Shown here in pieces: positions 11,595-29,300 of a stretch of 64,000 nucleotides of DNA. The position numbers and the translations under genes are program-made. Origin of the DNA: Thunnus maccoyii (taxonomy: Eukaryota > Chordata > Actinopteri > Scombriformes > Scombridae). The first letter of the stretch is position 1. The number at the start of each line of letters is the position of its first letter. Below the pieces are notes generated by a model. The model was given only the letters and a program-made list of their open reading frames with translations. It searched no databases and was not told the DNA's origin. Location of the stretch: contig NC_056548.1 in the NCBI RefSeq assembly GCF_910596095.1, forward strand, positions 15,834,651 to 15,898,650, written 5' to 3'.

Positions 11595-12025
11595 ATTGTG
11601 TGGAAAGTAAAGTTACTCAAGTACTGCATTTATAATTTTCAAACATTTTTACTTAACTTTAGTAGAGGTTTTACTCCACTACATTTGAGAGAAAATATCA
11701 GACTTTTACTTCACCACATTTATTCAGCAGCTGTTGTTACTTTGCAGATTTAGATTTCAGATAAAACATTACGCATCCGCATTGATTAAACAACTCAGTA
11801 CCAACTACGGCATTAAAATGCTGCTCACAAATTAATACATCAATAATTATAATCCAATAATGTAAGTAATAATAATATAGCATTCTACTGTTGTTACTTT
11901 AAGTATATTTGGCAGGTAATACTTATGTATGACAGTAAGATTTTGAAGGCAGGACTTTTACTTGTGTTTTTTTTTCTTGTGGCATCGATTTGAAGTAAAG
12001 GATAAAAATACTTTCTCCTCCCCTG
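11595..12025 (-). repeat. hAT-like non-autonomous element, reverse orientation
   Basis: Contains the same phrases as the better preserved copy at 51170-52083 but on the other strand: GGAAAGTAA..TACTCAAGTACTG, TTTTACTCCACTACATTT, and the end GTAAAGGATAAAAATACTTTCTCC..CCCTG, which resembles the complement of that copy's CAGTGGTGGAAGAAGTATT terminus. Target duplication not identified. Confidence 0.65.
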
Positions 12026-13580
12026 ATCATGATTTTCTTTCTCTGCCCGTTGTGGTTTTCACTTCATCACACAGTGTAAAAATACACTGATGTCATGATA
12101 AAACAGAAATCTCTTATAATGGAGTTAACAGACTGAAATATTAGCCATGAAGTTTAAAATGAAGGTTCATGGCCTTATATTTGAAATACTCAATTCTGAT
12201 GTTACATATACCTTGTGTACAAATGTCTATTAAGTTCATATGTGTTGAGAAATCTTTAACACAACAAAAAAAACTCATGAACATAATACCTTACATAATG
12301 TACCGTATATGGTCTCAGATTGAGACCATTTGAGGGAACTGTACTAAAATGCAAAATATTTTATTCTTGTTATCCATTAAAAAATAACAGGTTGTATTTT
12401 TATAGTCTTATTTTTTTCTAACCTATTTCTCTGTTTCTCTCCTCTGCTCCATTTGTTTCTTTCCTGCACTTTGTCCAGAAGCGGCACTTCAGTTAAAATT
12501 ACTTTACTGAATTTAAACTTTTGTGTGCATATGTTTTATTTGTACCACCCTACTACAATGGAAAAGGTGTTAGTTGAAGTGATTGGATGTCAGTGAAGAT
12601 ATTTCTGAATCTATCCTCAGTGTTTCTTCCCTTATATTTATACATGAGGACAACAGAGGTAGCAGTGAGTTGTGAGACTGAGAATGTCTGACATCGTCAC
12701 CTCAGATCAACTTGATCACAGGAAAAATCTTACTCTGATCTCTCTTTTCCATCTTTTTTTTTTTGCTCTTTTTAAACTTCTGACACACACTTTTAAAACA
12801 CTCAATACTAATACTGTTTTGATGCATTTCCACTTTGAAAACATGCTCTTCATAAATCAAACTGATTCATAAATTAATTGAACGGAATGAAGTTATCCTT
12901 CAGAGTGACCTTTATTGCTTACAGTTTGACATTCACTTCAGCATATCTCTCATCAATAAATACTTTATAATGTTCAATACAATTCTTTGGAAACAAAAAA
13001 AATACTCTTTGGCTTCACCTTGCTGTCTATTAATTAACTAAAAGACAATACCTTTGGTAATAACATGCAACTTTTCTTTTTTTTGTAGTATTCTTACATA
13101 TACCTCTGACAGGGATGTATATGCCAATTTTCAGCAAGTATTCCTACACACATACTTAACACAAATAAGGTCAGTGTAAGAAGTGGTTAAGTTTTGTTTC
13201 CCATGATCAAACTTTTCTGAAAAATATGGGTGGTAAACACAGTGGGATGCTCAGATCGTGCAGTTTTGTGTATCAGTGGCAGGTATCAGATTTAACAGTT
13301 ATTACCGTAGTTACACACACTCCTGACAGAGAACGACACTGCCCAGGTGTGACACAACACACTGTTTGCCCCACACCTGTAGCTGTAGTGTGGACATGTG
13401 CGATACAACAGCAAGACTTTTTTGAACTTTTGGTGACAGATCAAAAATATAAAGTCTGTATTTAAGTTTCTTTTAGTTCATATTCAAGTGTTTCCTGAAA
13501 GAGCACAATTCCCCCTCTTATATCACTAATTGTCTCATTTCTCATCTCTCTTAACTAATCAATCAGTCTCTGTTTATCCT
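12026..13580. other. Intergenic / tmem151b 3' UTR side
   Basis: AT-rich with no recognised gene. The part next to 13580 is the presumed 3' UTR of tmem151b; TTTATT at about 12910 would read AATAAA on the minus strand and is a distant candidate poly(A) signal. Confidence 0.45.
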
Positions 13581-18108
<4,528 letters not shown>

Positions 18109-18720
18109 CCTGCACTTTTCGCATGTCAGATTGTAAAGATCACTCCTCTTTATTAACTTGCTCTGTTCTAGGTTTCCCTCCGTTTGCTCCCCCTTTCAGC
18201 CCCGCAGCTGGTCTGGAGCCAGCGGGCTGCTGCTGCACGGAGCGGGGATCCCGCGGTGGTCCCGGCTGGGCGGACAGAGGGGGGCGGGGTTGAGGGATTT
18301 CACCGCAGCAGAGGCAGCAGAGGTTAACCATGATGCAGTCAGTGAAAGCGGTTCTCTGTGGCCAGCGGCAGGCAGTGCTGGGGAACAGTAATATAATATT
18401 GTTAGCAGTAACTACGTAATATAACGCGTTACTAATAGGATTTCAGTAATATTACTATACAGTTACTATGTCAAATGACGCGTCACCAGCATCGGTGCGT
18501 GAACCGGAGAGCTGTTAATTTGTTCAAACGGCGGCCGGAAGTCGCCGGTTTCCCGCTCACAGTAAATAAATCCTCACGTTTAACGGCGCCGCTGACCGGT
18601 TACAGTTTAACCCCCACGCTAACTGCTAACAGCTAACTGCTAACTGTTGTTGTTATCCGACGTTCTATTGACCGGAAGCTTCAAGTTCACAGCTTCCGGC
18701 CCGAGACGAGCCTGGTTCTT
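18109..18720. promoter_or_regulatory. GC-rich interval between tmem151b and rpap1 with ETS-type sites
   Basis: CpG-rich. CCGGAAGT at 18535-18542 is an ETS core. A further CCGGAAGC near 18671 and its inverse GCTTCCGG near 18692 form an inverted pair. No coding sequence seen. It likely contains the tmem151b promoter and may contain another transcription start. Confidence 0.45.
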
Positions 18721-18802
18721 CAGAATAAAAGCACCAGTGGTTCTGCTTTGTTTGTTTGTTTCTTTTTTTTTTTTTTTAAATGTATATACCAGTACTTTAG
18801 TG

Positions 18803-18870
18803 CAGTGGTGGGGTCCTGGGACCCCCAGGGGTCCTTGAGGGGATTCCAGGGAGAAGAAACACAATGACAG
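18803..18870. repeat. hAT-type repeat end fragment
   Basis: Begins CAGTGGTGGGGTCCTGGGAC and continues with CCCCCAGGGGTCCTTGAGG, a phrase common to the ends of fish hAT-type repeats. The other end is not recognised, so it is called a fragment. Confidence 0.5.
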
Positions 18871-19079
18871 AATGTATGACTATTTAGGCAGGCAGAATCA
18901 CCTAATAAGACCCACTCATCATCTTTTACAAACACCACCGCAGCATCCAGATGTTGAAGCAATGTCCAGTATGATCAGTTGGAGGAGGAAGTAGAAAACC
19001 CTTCATGTACTTATCTGTTTCCTAGATTCAAATGACACAAATAAGCAAAAAAGCTCTGACATCAACTCAGCCAAACATC

Positions 19080-19256
19080 TCGGGCTCTCTAAATTTTGGG
19101 AGGAAGGTGAAGGAGCCGCTGACGTCATGCCTCGCGCTATCTTTATATTGGCAGAGCTTTTATTTTGAAAGTAGCGTGTGGTGTGTCATAGTAAAAATCG
19201 TCCGGGTGTTCGTACTTCCTGTCTAAATTCAAGACTGAGCCGCCACTTAACTGAAG
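19080..19256 (+). promoter_or_regulatory. Presumed rpap1 promoter and 5' UTR exon
   Basis: CRE octamer TGACGTCA at 19120-19127, then a TATATTGGC stretch and an ACTTCCTG (ETS-like) site near 19214. CTGAAG|GTTAGC at 19256/19257 could be the donor joined to the acceptor at 20345, two bases before the rpap1 ATG. The acceptor shows that an upstream non-coding exon must exist; its exact place is inferred. Confidence 0.45.
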
Positions 19257-19807
19257 GTTAGCCAGCGCTATTACAAACCATTTTAAAACGATTTTTAAAA
19301 AGCTGCTCTGTGGTGATACAATGTGTGATTAGAATGATTTTAATGTTTTGAATATTGCAGCTACATTAGAGGAAAGTCTGGGGCTTCAAGCTAACGTTAA
19401 GCTAACTGTTACGTTACATTCGTTCCCGGTGCGTGTTGGATGTAAACTTAAAGACATGTGAAAGCAACAAAGCTATATTTAAGATAGCTAGGTATAGACA
19501 GTTTATTTAGGTTAATTAGTTTTACTTTGTCGCTTCTCGGTTCTTTCTTACACTCCTAGATGACGGTAATTATTGTTTTTAGCCTCTAACGTTAGTCGTG
19601 GGCAGGTGAGACATGATGTTGAATAAGTTACACAATATAATCTTAAATGAGGATGCTATTCAATCTACAAGACCTAACCATCAGCTAAACACAGAGTAAT
19701 GAAACAGAGGACTCCTTGAATGGGTTTTAATTCATTCAGATCCCATCTTTTATAAGTCATCAGGGGCGTAGCTGTTGTTCTTTGGGTCCCCTCCAGCTGT
19801 GGGCCCC

Positions 19808-20195
19808 TTGAAGGACCAGTGTGTAGGATCTAGTGGCATCATGGGGTGAGGTTGCAGATTGCAACCAGCTGAATACCTCTCCCCGTCCCCTCCCCTTCCC
19901 TTCAAAGTGTATAGGACAACCTATGGTTGCCACGAAACTCACGAAAAACACAAAAGGCCCTCTCAAGAGCCAGTGTTTATTTGTCCGTTCTAGGCTACTT
20001 TAGAAACTTGGTGAGTTACATGGAAGAGGACCCGCTCCCTATGTAGATATAAAGGGCTCTTTTCAATGTAACATAAATAAAACGATTCATATTTCCAGTA
20101 TTTTTCTAAATAAAACATACTTATGATTATTATATTCCATTTCTGCCAAGTCCGTTCCCCTAAATGCCACTAAATTCTACACACTGCACCTTTAA
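19808..20195. repeat. TIR MITE in rpap1 intron 1
   Basis: Left end AAGGACCAGTGTGTAGGAT pairs with right end ATTCTACACACTGCACCTTT. The interior carries GGTTGCAGATTGCAACCA and GAAGAGGACCCGCTCCCTA, recognised as a very common percomorph element. No ORF. Confidence 0.8.
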
Positions 20196-20347
20196 ATCAT
20201 CATCACCTCTCATTCAAACAGTGATGGTCCTGTGTTGTCTCTTAGGTTATGGTTAAGATTACTTGAGATGACTGGTTGAGTTTAGGTTAAAGTAAGGGGA
20301 AACACATCATTGACTTTGTCTTAACATTGTCTGTGTCATTTGAAGGG

Positions 20348-23300
20348 ATGTTGCGACGTCCCAAGCCAACTGACTCGGAGGCAGACCTCCTAAGAGAGCA
20401 GCAGAAGTTTCTGACCTCTGGTGCTCCATCTGCTGCCAGCGTTGTCCGCCGACCTGACAAGAGGAGAGGCGAGGCAGGAGGAGGAGGAGGAGAAGAAGAC
20501 CACAACGGGGAGAATGGAGGAAGTCAGAGGGATGTGGTCACCATTGAAGGTTAAATATATGTTTGTTTTTCCTCATCCTCTCTGGGTTTATTTTCAGGGT
20601 TTATCATGGGACATTTTCAGATGTGACTTCTAACAGCATAATGAGCCATATATCAGTAAGATTATTAAATACTGAAACTCCACATCTAATATAAAACTGT
20701 AACATTTTCTCCAGATCTTCCAGACCAACTCCCTTCTCTGACGCCAGCCCCTCCTAAGAAGTCTCGCTTTAAAGCCAGCCGCGTCACCTTCGAGGATGAG
20801 GATGCTGAGGCAAGGCTGGACAGACAAGACACTCACATCAGTGCTGTTCTCTCCAAGATTGTTGTAAGCGTTATAAAACCGAACCCCTACTTTTCCTCAA
20901 GGTTATAATGTAGCTGGTAACACTTTACTTTATTTAGCATTTATAACAAATATATAAACATTTAACACATACTTTATAACACTTTATAATCTATTTGTAA
21001 GCTGATATAAGGACATTTTTTTAAAATGTTAATTAATGTACATCATTTGTCAACAATTAACTTCTCCTGTGAAGACATATTTTATAGTATTACAACTGTG
21101 TTTTACTACATTTTCATTCATTATCTATCTATATGTCAGCATCCAAGGGAAGAGTTATAGTTCTTGACAAATACTTTCATAAACACTTATCTGCTTACAT
21201 ATCTGCTTACAATTACATTATAGTGTGTTATAAACCATTTATTAAATGTTTATATTCTGCTTATAAATGCTAAATAGGAGGGCTTGCAGATTTCTCAGTT
21301 CTTCAGAGTTGGCTGGTGTCTCGTTTAGTTTTACACAATACACAGTTTTAGTTGTTATTTTCTTAATTTTTCCACTCATGGATCTGTAACATTTGTTCTT
21401 TCTTTCAAGGAGAGAGATACCAGCTCTACTCCAATATCTCTACCAGCATTTACAGGCATGGCTTTCCCCAAAGTAATGCACCGCTCAGCAACCAGCAGTC
21501 AGGTAAAAAGGCATTAATGACTATTCCTCTGAAATTTTGAATGTTTAAGTGCATAAAAAACTAAATTTGGAACCAAATTGCAATTTACTATTTAGACAGA
21601 TTGCTTCTTTCTATGTACAGAAATACATATTATCTAAAAAGTACTTATAAATATGTGATATTTCACCGTTCATCTGTCAACCCTGTTAAATGATTCTGGT
21701 TTACATTCATCTTAATTTTTAAGCAATCCCTCTTTCAACCAGGTGCTGCCGCCCTCAGCTGGTGGGAAGAAGAGCATCTTTGCTTGTCAGATTGCAGCTC
21801 AGAGACTAATGGAGGGAAAGACACCATTACGCTGTGCACCTGCAGCTGCTCAGAAAAATGAACCCAGAGAGCAGAACCTTCCTCCTGAGACCAGTATGGA
21901 TACAGATCGTAAGTAAAGTACTTGATCGTGTTATTCTGAATGCCAGAATAACTGATGCTGATGTTGCTGTGCTTCTTAATAACCAGTCTGTTTGCCCAGA
22001 TCACCCTACACTTTTGCTCTATGTTTGACAACAAAGTCTGTGGTGAAACATGTCTGGAAATGTGTGTTTTTCTGTCCCCTTTTCTCTGTCTACTCACTCC
22101 TCTCCACTCTCCAGAGCCAACTTCAGTCTCAAGCCCAAGGTTAGTGTCTGGTCAGGGGCTTGTGGGCCCAGGTAGCTCAGGAGACATCGTGAGGATCCAC
22201 AGGGAGAACCAGGCCAAGATCCAGGCGATGTCTCAGTCTGAGATACTAGAGGAACAGAAGAAACTCTTATCTCAGCTCGGTAGGTAATGATGTTGTCCAC
22301 TCTGATAGTTAATAAGTGTATGTTGAAACGAAGACATGATCTGCATTGAGTTTGTATCTTGACTAGTGAAGTACATAAAAAACTTTTTCTTTCATTTTGT
22401 CGGTACTGCTGTGTATAACATGATTATTTCTGCGTCCCAGATCCTAGACTGGTGGAGTTCGTTAGATCTCGTAAAACCCAGAGCGTCCCGTCCTCTGCTT
22501 CCCCATCCAAACACCCCGAGGGCAAAAGCATCAAGGAAAACTTTCCTCTCGAAAATCGTAGCGCAGAGTCAGACTCCCCGAGTGCTGCTGTGCTGTTTCA
22601 GAAACCCCAAGAAGTAGAGATGGAGGAAGAGGAGGAACTGTCACCACCACCTGCTGTGACGGGTATGATGGATTCAAAATAAACCCTTTTAAAGCTTCTA
22701 CCTTGTCGGTTGCTTTTGATCTCTGCTGCTGGAGATATAAATGAATCTACATCACTTCAGTTATATGTCTGACAAAGCTATATGATTATTTCATACCACT
22801 TCTTGCTTTTTTTGGCTTGGTGAAATTGTAACCTCATTGCTGAGCTTGTCAAAGTCTTTGTCAAAAAGAACAGCACACCTGACTGTCTGCCAGCTTCCTC
22901 TCCCTCCTTTCCTGACCTATCTCTGTTACCTGATCATTTTCCTTCCCTCTCTCTGCTTTCTCTTTCTCTCCCCACTCTATTAAGCATCCATTCTCTAATT
23001 GTATAACTAATGTGGGATGTTTCTGCTGCATGGCTAACATCCAAACATAAAGCTAATCGTTGGCTCCACTTTGTGTGATTAGTAGAAGAGCCAGAAGCAG
23101 CCACTCTCTGCAATTAAGTCACTGCAGATCATTCAAAGACAGCTCCCAGCCCTGATGAAAGTGTTGCTAATGGTATACTGCATATTATTGCATCGTGCAT
23201 ATAAAGACAGATCTTGCACATCAGTTAAACAGTTTCCAAAAAAAACAGAATAAACAAAGCTGTTTTTGTCACTTTGTTATTGTGGCTAAGATGATTTACT

Positions 23301-26300
23301 GTCTCCTCTTCGGTACCTCCCTTTCACAGAAAACCACTGTGTTAAGACTGCAATTGTGGATTGTTTTCACTGTGTAGAAGTTGTTTTTTTGGATTTGTCG
23401 CTTTGTTTGTGGTGGCTACAACAAATGACAGTTGTACTATGTGATCTGAGCAATTCTACATTGTTTCTCAACATGCTCTCGCCCCTTGTGTGTGTGTGTT
23501 TGTGTGTGTGTGTGAATTCAGAGAAGGATCTGCCAGTGAAGCCTCAGAAGGAATGGGTCCACATGGATAAGCTGGAGCCAGAGAAGCTGGAGTGGATGAG
23601 AGACTTACCTGCACCCAGAAGCAAAAGAACCAAGCAGGTAAGGAGTGATTCCTTACAAGACAGATACTACTTTGATTTATTTCTATTCAAATATGACACT
23701 CTATTTAGTTTAGTTCTCTTGAGTTAAACCTGAGTTGTTTACCCGAGCCAACACATTTTGTGGTTTTGTGTTCTGACAGGCTATGCAGGCTCGTTTTGAT
23801 TTTAATGGGACTTTAATCCCCCCCACTGAGGATCTGCCCACCCACCTGGGGCTGCACCACCATGGGGAGGAGCCTGAGGTCAGTAGGCAATAAGTCTTTT
23901 TTAATGCTTTTGTGTCATTAAAAAAGAACAATACCTTAAAGTCTGTTACTCATGATGTTATTGTAGTTAAAACAAGTTGAAACAAGTAGAAATTTATGTT
24001 TAAATCATATTTGGTTTTGGAAATTTAATTAAAAAGTCGAAATAGTAATTGGATTGTTGCAGACAAAGACTGGATCTGACAGCCTCAGCATTAACCAACT
24101 CTTGATTGAATTGTTACTGGCCTTTAAAGAGTATTGTGCCTCTATTTACCGCAGTAAAACAGTAAAGAGTGAGGCACCATGACACTGAAAAGCCAGAGTC
24201 TTCTCAAATTGTGCTTTTTAGGCTGCTAATCTGGCTCTTTGAGACTGGCTCCTGCTCTTTTGGTTTTTCTTCTGTTTTAATTTCTGACATTGAGGCTCTC
24301 TCTCCAGCGGGCAGGTTACTCCCTGCACGAGCTCTTCCTGCTGTCTCGGAGTCAGATCTTCCAGCAGAGGAGTCTGGCACTCAACACTCTAGCCAACATC
24401 CTATCAAAGGTACAGAAACATGCACACACAGTCATGCGGATACCTTCAGTGGCACATACTCTGTTGTCATTCATGCTCAGCCTGCATGTCTTACCCTCTT
24501 AGGCACGTGCCGGAGAATACCTGCCAGTTCTGAAAGGCAGCGTGATGTCCACTCTGCTCGACGCCGGCCTGCTCTTCCTGCTCCGCTTTGCGCTGGACGA
24601 TGGCGTGGAGGGAGTGATGTCTGTGGCTGTGCATGCGCTCAAAGCACTCCTAGTGTGTGCAGAGGATGAAGTAAGACCACTCTTTCAGTAATTTTCATTT
24701 ACAAATGGATGTAACTCAGTCCACACAAATTTTCAGCAATTGTTGTAATTTCCTTTTGCTGGGTAGCTCCTACCAAGTTTTACCAAGTTACCTACCAAAT
24801 TAATTTATCCTTTAACTACAAGAAATAAAAGAAATAATTGTTACGATGACCATTACAAAGAAAAGGCCCGTAGTTTAAGTGTTCACTAACAGCAAAGACT
24901 ATTTGACACAAAAAATGTCATAAGAAACTAAATTAAAACTGCAAGCAGCGTTGAACAAGTCCTCGCACCTCTGCGCACGTTGGGCTGCGGCGCAATCGAA
25001 GGGCTTCTGTGACAGGCATGTAGGTGTCTTCAGACCCGGGCTGTTTTCAGACAGTTCAAGATGGAGATAAACATCACTTCCTTTGTCCTCCAAAAAGAAG
25101 AAGATTTTTTTCCCCCCAAACAGAGTTGTACATCCTGGCAGCCGAGCTGTTCCCTATCTGTGCAGCTGAACACAGCTGCTCGTCCGCGGACTATTTCACA
25201 CCGATGGTCCTGGTGTTTCCTCCGCAGGCTCCACTTCACTCAGCTGCCCAACAGACCCGCTGCTTCTTCCCTTTTAACCTGAATAACTAACTGGGGCTCG
25301 GTGCTCCGGTTGGATCCACCTGGAGAGCCGGAGCTAACCTTAGCTGGGAGGCTAGCGGAGCATTGGCCGCAGCATAACCATAAAGACGCACGACCAGTTA
25401 GCTTCCGCTAGCCTCTCAGCTAGACCCAGCTCTCTGTTTGGATCCAACCACACCACCGAGCCCCGGTTTGTTATTCAGGTTAAAGTGGGAAGAACCAGCG
25501 GGTCTGTTGGCCAGCTGAGTGAAGTGAAACCTGCGGAAGAAATACCGGGACCATCAGGGTGAAGCAGTCTGTAGAGGAGCTGCTGTGTTCAGCTGCACAG
25601 ATAGGAAATCCCTCGGCTGACAGGATGTACCCCTCTGTTTGGAAAAATATTTTACTCTCCTCTTTTTGGTTTATAACAGCGGTTGGCAACCAGCATATTA
25701 GGTGCATTACTGCCACCCTCCACTTCGGACTGTGTACCAATGATTAAATCCTACACATTATTCCTGTCTGTCTAATAAACTACAAAACAAAACTGCTGCT
25801 CCACCGTCTTGGCAGGTCCATTAAAGTTTTAATGCTGAGCTCCGGAACTCCAGTCTTCCTGAGTTCTTCCCTCATATAGCCTACAGTCTTTCTTGTTCAT
25901 TAGTACAATATATGATTGCATGTGTAATAGTCTCCTCAGCCAAGTGGGAAAAAATATGTGCATATATGAACATCGGCAACTGGCAAAAATTCAAAAGTCA
26001 AAAAGTAATTGTGTTAGATAATGGTGATCTCAATATTGAACAAGATAATTTTGCCAAAATCGAGAAAAAACAACATAAATTGTGATTTACACACACACAC
26101 ACAAAGAGTTTAAATATGTATGTAATGAATTGTTTTCTTTAAGAAACTGTTACTTGAACATTTTTCAGTGTGCTCCTAAAGTTATATGTGTGCTCCTAAT
26201 TTTTTTAATTTAGGAGCACATGTACTCCTTGAAAAAAAAGTAAGAATTGAACATTGCTGTCAGATGTGTAGAAACACTAAGTAACTGGAGTGTGGCGCAG

Positions 26301-29300
26301 TCCAAGGCCTTCTGTCACAGGCATGTAGATGTTTTCAGACCTGGGCTGACAGGTCTTACTTTATCCATCCACCCCTCCCATTCTCTCTCTCTCCCTCTCA
26401 GTTGGAGAGGAGAATGTCACTCTTCTTGTGAAACATCCTCATAAATCTCATGACTTTGGCCAAATCCTACATTAAAAATCACATTTTTAGGGCCTGATCC
26501 CCAAAGGGGCCCCAAAGGGCCCCTAAAGGAAATTTCGTCGCTAATCCATTGATACAGGTTTCAAAGTGGTCAGACTTAGAGTTTAGACATCAGAACCATT
26601 TGTTTGACACAAAGTCCATGCCTAGAGATTGTCTCCCTATTGGTTTACATTGTAAAGTGTGATGTGGCACTACAACTTTCAGGGCTTATTATATCTAAAC
26701 CGTTCAAGTTATTACAAAGTTTTTAATAACTGTTGTTCAGCATAGTGTCATAAGTCATGTATTCAAGTTTGAAGCAGATACCATTAACGCCCTAGGAGGA
26801 GATAAAGTTTCTTGAGGGTCCAAAATTGGTGCAAAGTCATACTTTGATGGGCATATTGCGGACTTCCTGTTGGATTTAGGTCAGGGGTGTCAGCATATGA
26901 TTTGTAGGTCTTGATGAGACGAATAATTGAGTTTTGGTTCGATCTCTCTACGACATTCCTACGGGCCGTGGCAGCCATATTAGATACATAGGTGGCGCTA
27001 TAGAGCACATTTTGGCACTTTGGGGGATAATTTTTACATTTCATCAAATTTTTCACCAGACCTGATATGTGTGCCAAATTAAGGGTTGAAGTGGCGTAAC
27101 AATAAAGAAAGAAGAAGAAGAAGAAGAAGAAAGAAACAAACACACAAAATACAGCCCTTTTGGGGCTCAGGCCCTAATTAAACACCTAATTGATAGAAGA
27201 TTGAATAAACAGTAGCTTTCCATCACCTCAATCCAATATCTAGTCCTTCAGATTCAAAAGATTTGTTCCCTTCTCAGGAATGTTTGGACTGCACCTTCTC
27301 CTGGTTTCGCGGCCTGGCTTCCTTCCCTCTGCTGCCGTCTGCCCAGGAGGAGGAGGAGGATGATGAAGGGCTGGATGAAATTATGAAGGTGACAGCCAAG
27401 GAGAAGGAAGAGAGGAAGAGTGATCATGATGTGGCCAGGCAGGATGTCGTCAAGGTAAAAAACCCAACAATAATGTTTACTCTAGAAAAGCTAGACAGAA
27501 AGTCATTTTTCCTTTTTATCTTTTTACTTGTTTGCCTTAACTTTTCTGATTTATTATGTATTTTGTAAATCTAATAAAGGAGTCGTGTCTGTTTCAGGGT
27601 CTGCTAAAGATGAAACTGCTCCCCAGACTTCGTTACATCCTTGAGGTGGTCCGGCCCTCTCCCCGGGTGGTACAGGATGTCCTGGAGGTCCTGACCCGTA
27701 TTGCTAGACACTCCTCCTCATCTGCCACTCGGGTAACAACAGTAACAGCTACAATACCAGTCACAAATTTAATTAACACTGTCTATATTTTTCTTCAAAT
27801 TTCATTTGTTATATTTTATCCTTTCAGGTGTTGGACTGTCCTCGCCTGATGGAAACGGTGATGTCAGAGTTCCTTCCCACTTCCTGGACAGCGCCGTCTT
27901 TTCCCCTTCCTCAGTCTGTTTATGGACTCCCACTAGCCAGCACCATGAAGCTCTTAAGAGTTTTGGCCACCTCAGGGAGACATGCCTGTGCCAGACTGGT
28001 AAGTGCCATGTGGAATCTGTCAGGTTCAGTGCAAGGTGTTTGTTTCATCCTGCAGTATGAATGAGAACAGCCTTAAAGCAGCATGTTAGATTTGACAAGG
28101 TGCTACTTAGTGACCGAGAGATTATCATTATTCTTTATGTTATTCTTCAAGCCAACTGGCATGCATATTATCAATAACAAACTTTTGGGATTTATTATTT
28201 GTCTGTAAGACATAAAATTAAGAGTCAAGTCATCTAACCATCCTCTTTCGAAAAAAATCTTTATGACAAGTGCTATATTAGATGTAGTTTTAAAGAGTCA
28301 TTCCAATTATTCCATCATTCCTATGTGTGTTAACATCAATAGTATTTCTTACTCTTTTCTCCCCCAGTTAAACTCTCTGGGAGTGAGGGAGCGTCTGTCT
28401 TGTCTGCTGAGTGCTGAGCCCAGTGAGCTGCTGCTGGAGCCGAGTGAGGCCCTCAGGATCACTACTGAGGCCTACAGGCTGTTGGCTTTAGCTGCTGGCT
28501 ACGGACAGGCCTGCAAATTATACATGTATGTTACTTTAAAGCTTTATTAAGCATTTTGACCGTTAGGGGCAGAAAAACAATAAAAGAAACTCACAAGGCT
28601 TAATATATGCTTAATTTTCACCTCAGTTCCTCCCTTACAGTGCTTGTTTTTGATTGCTGTACCGTCATTTTTATTCCCCAGAGACCTGTATCCAGCCTTA
28701 GTGAAGGCGTTGCAGTCTGTTCACCGAGTGCTGGCCCCCTCAGATCCTCTGCTGCCTCTGCAGCTGCAGCGGGTCTTGGCCCTGCTCTCCCTGCTCACGC
28801 AGGTTACACACACCGCCGGCTGCCACCAGGAACTACAGGCTGGCATGGTCAGGTACAGAGGACCTACATAGACTGATGAAATTATTCATTAACAGAATCT
28901 TTAATCGACCAAACTATTTTCCTTCTCATGTTCCTTTCTCTCTTTTTTTTCAGCTCTCAGGGAGATGAGTGTCCTCCTCCTCCTCCTCCAGTGTCATGGG
29001 GTCATGTCACAGGGTTGCAGGCAACTCTGTTGGGGCATTTTAAGGGCTTTGTTAAGAGCCTTGATAATCCAGTTCAGAAAAACAGCAGCCTGACTCTGAT
29101 ACCAGCTTATCTCCTTTACCTAGAAGCTTACTACTATCAGCTCTCCAGACAAGTACGTCTTCCTACCTTGTACTCATTACCTTGCAGGGAAATGTAAGTG
29201 GTAGCACCAAATGTTGGTTGTTCATTGCCACTGGAAAGTCATGTAAATTAACATAAGAAGTTAGCAAATATAAGTGATTCTTTTCATTGCAAATTCATAA

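Noticed and set aside
11472-11753. 93-codon Tyr/Leu-rich ORF
   Set aside because: Produced by a degenerate TATACTA-type repeat and the start of a hAT-like element; low complexity, no coding signal.
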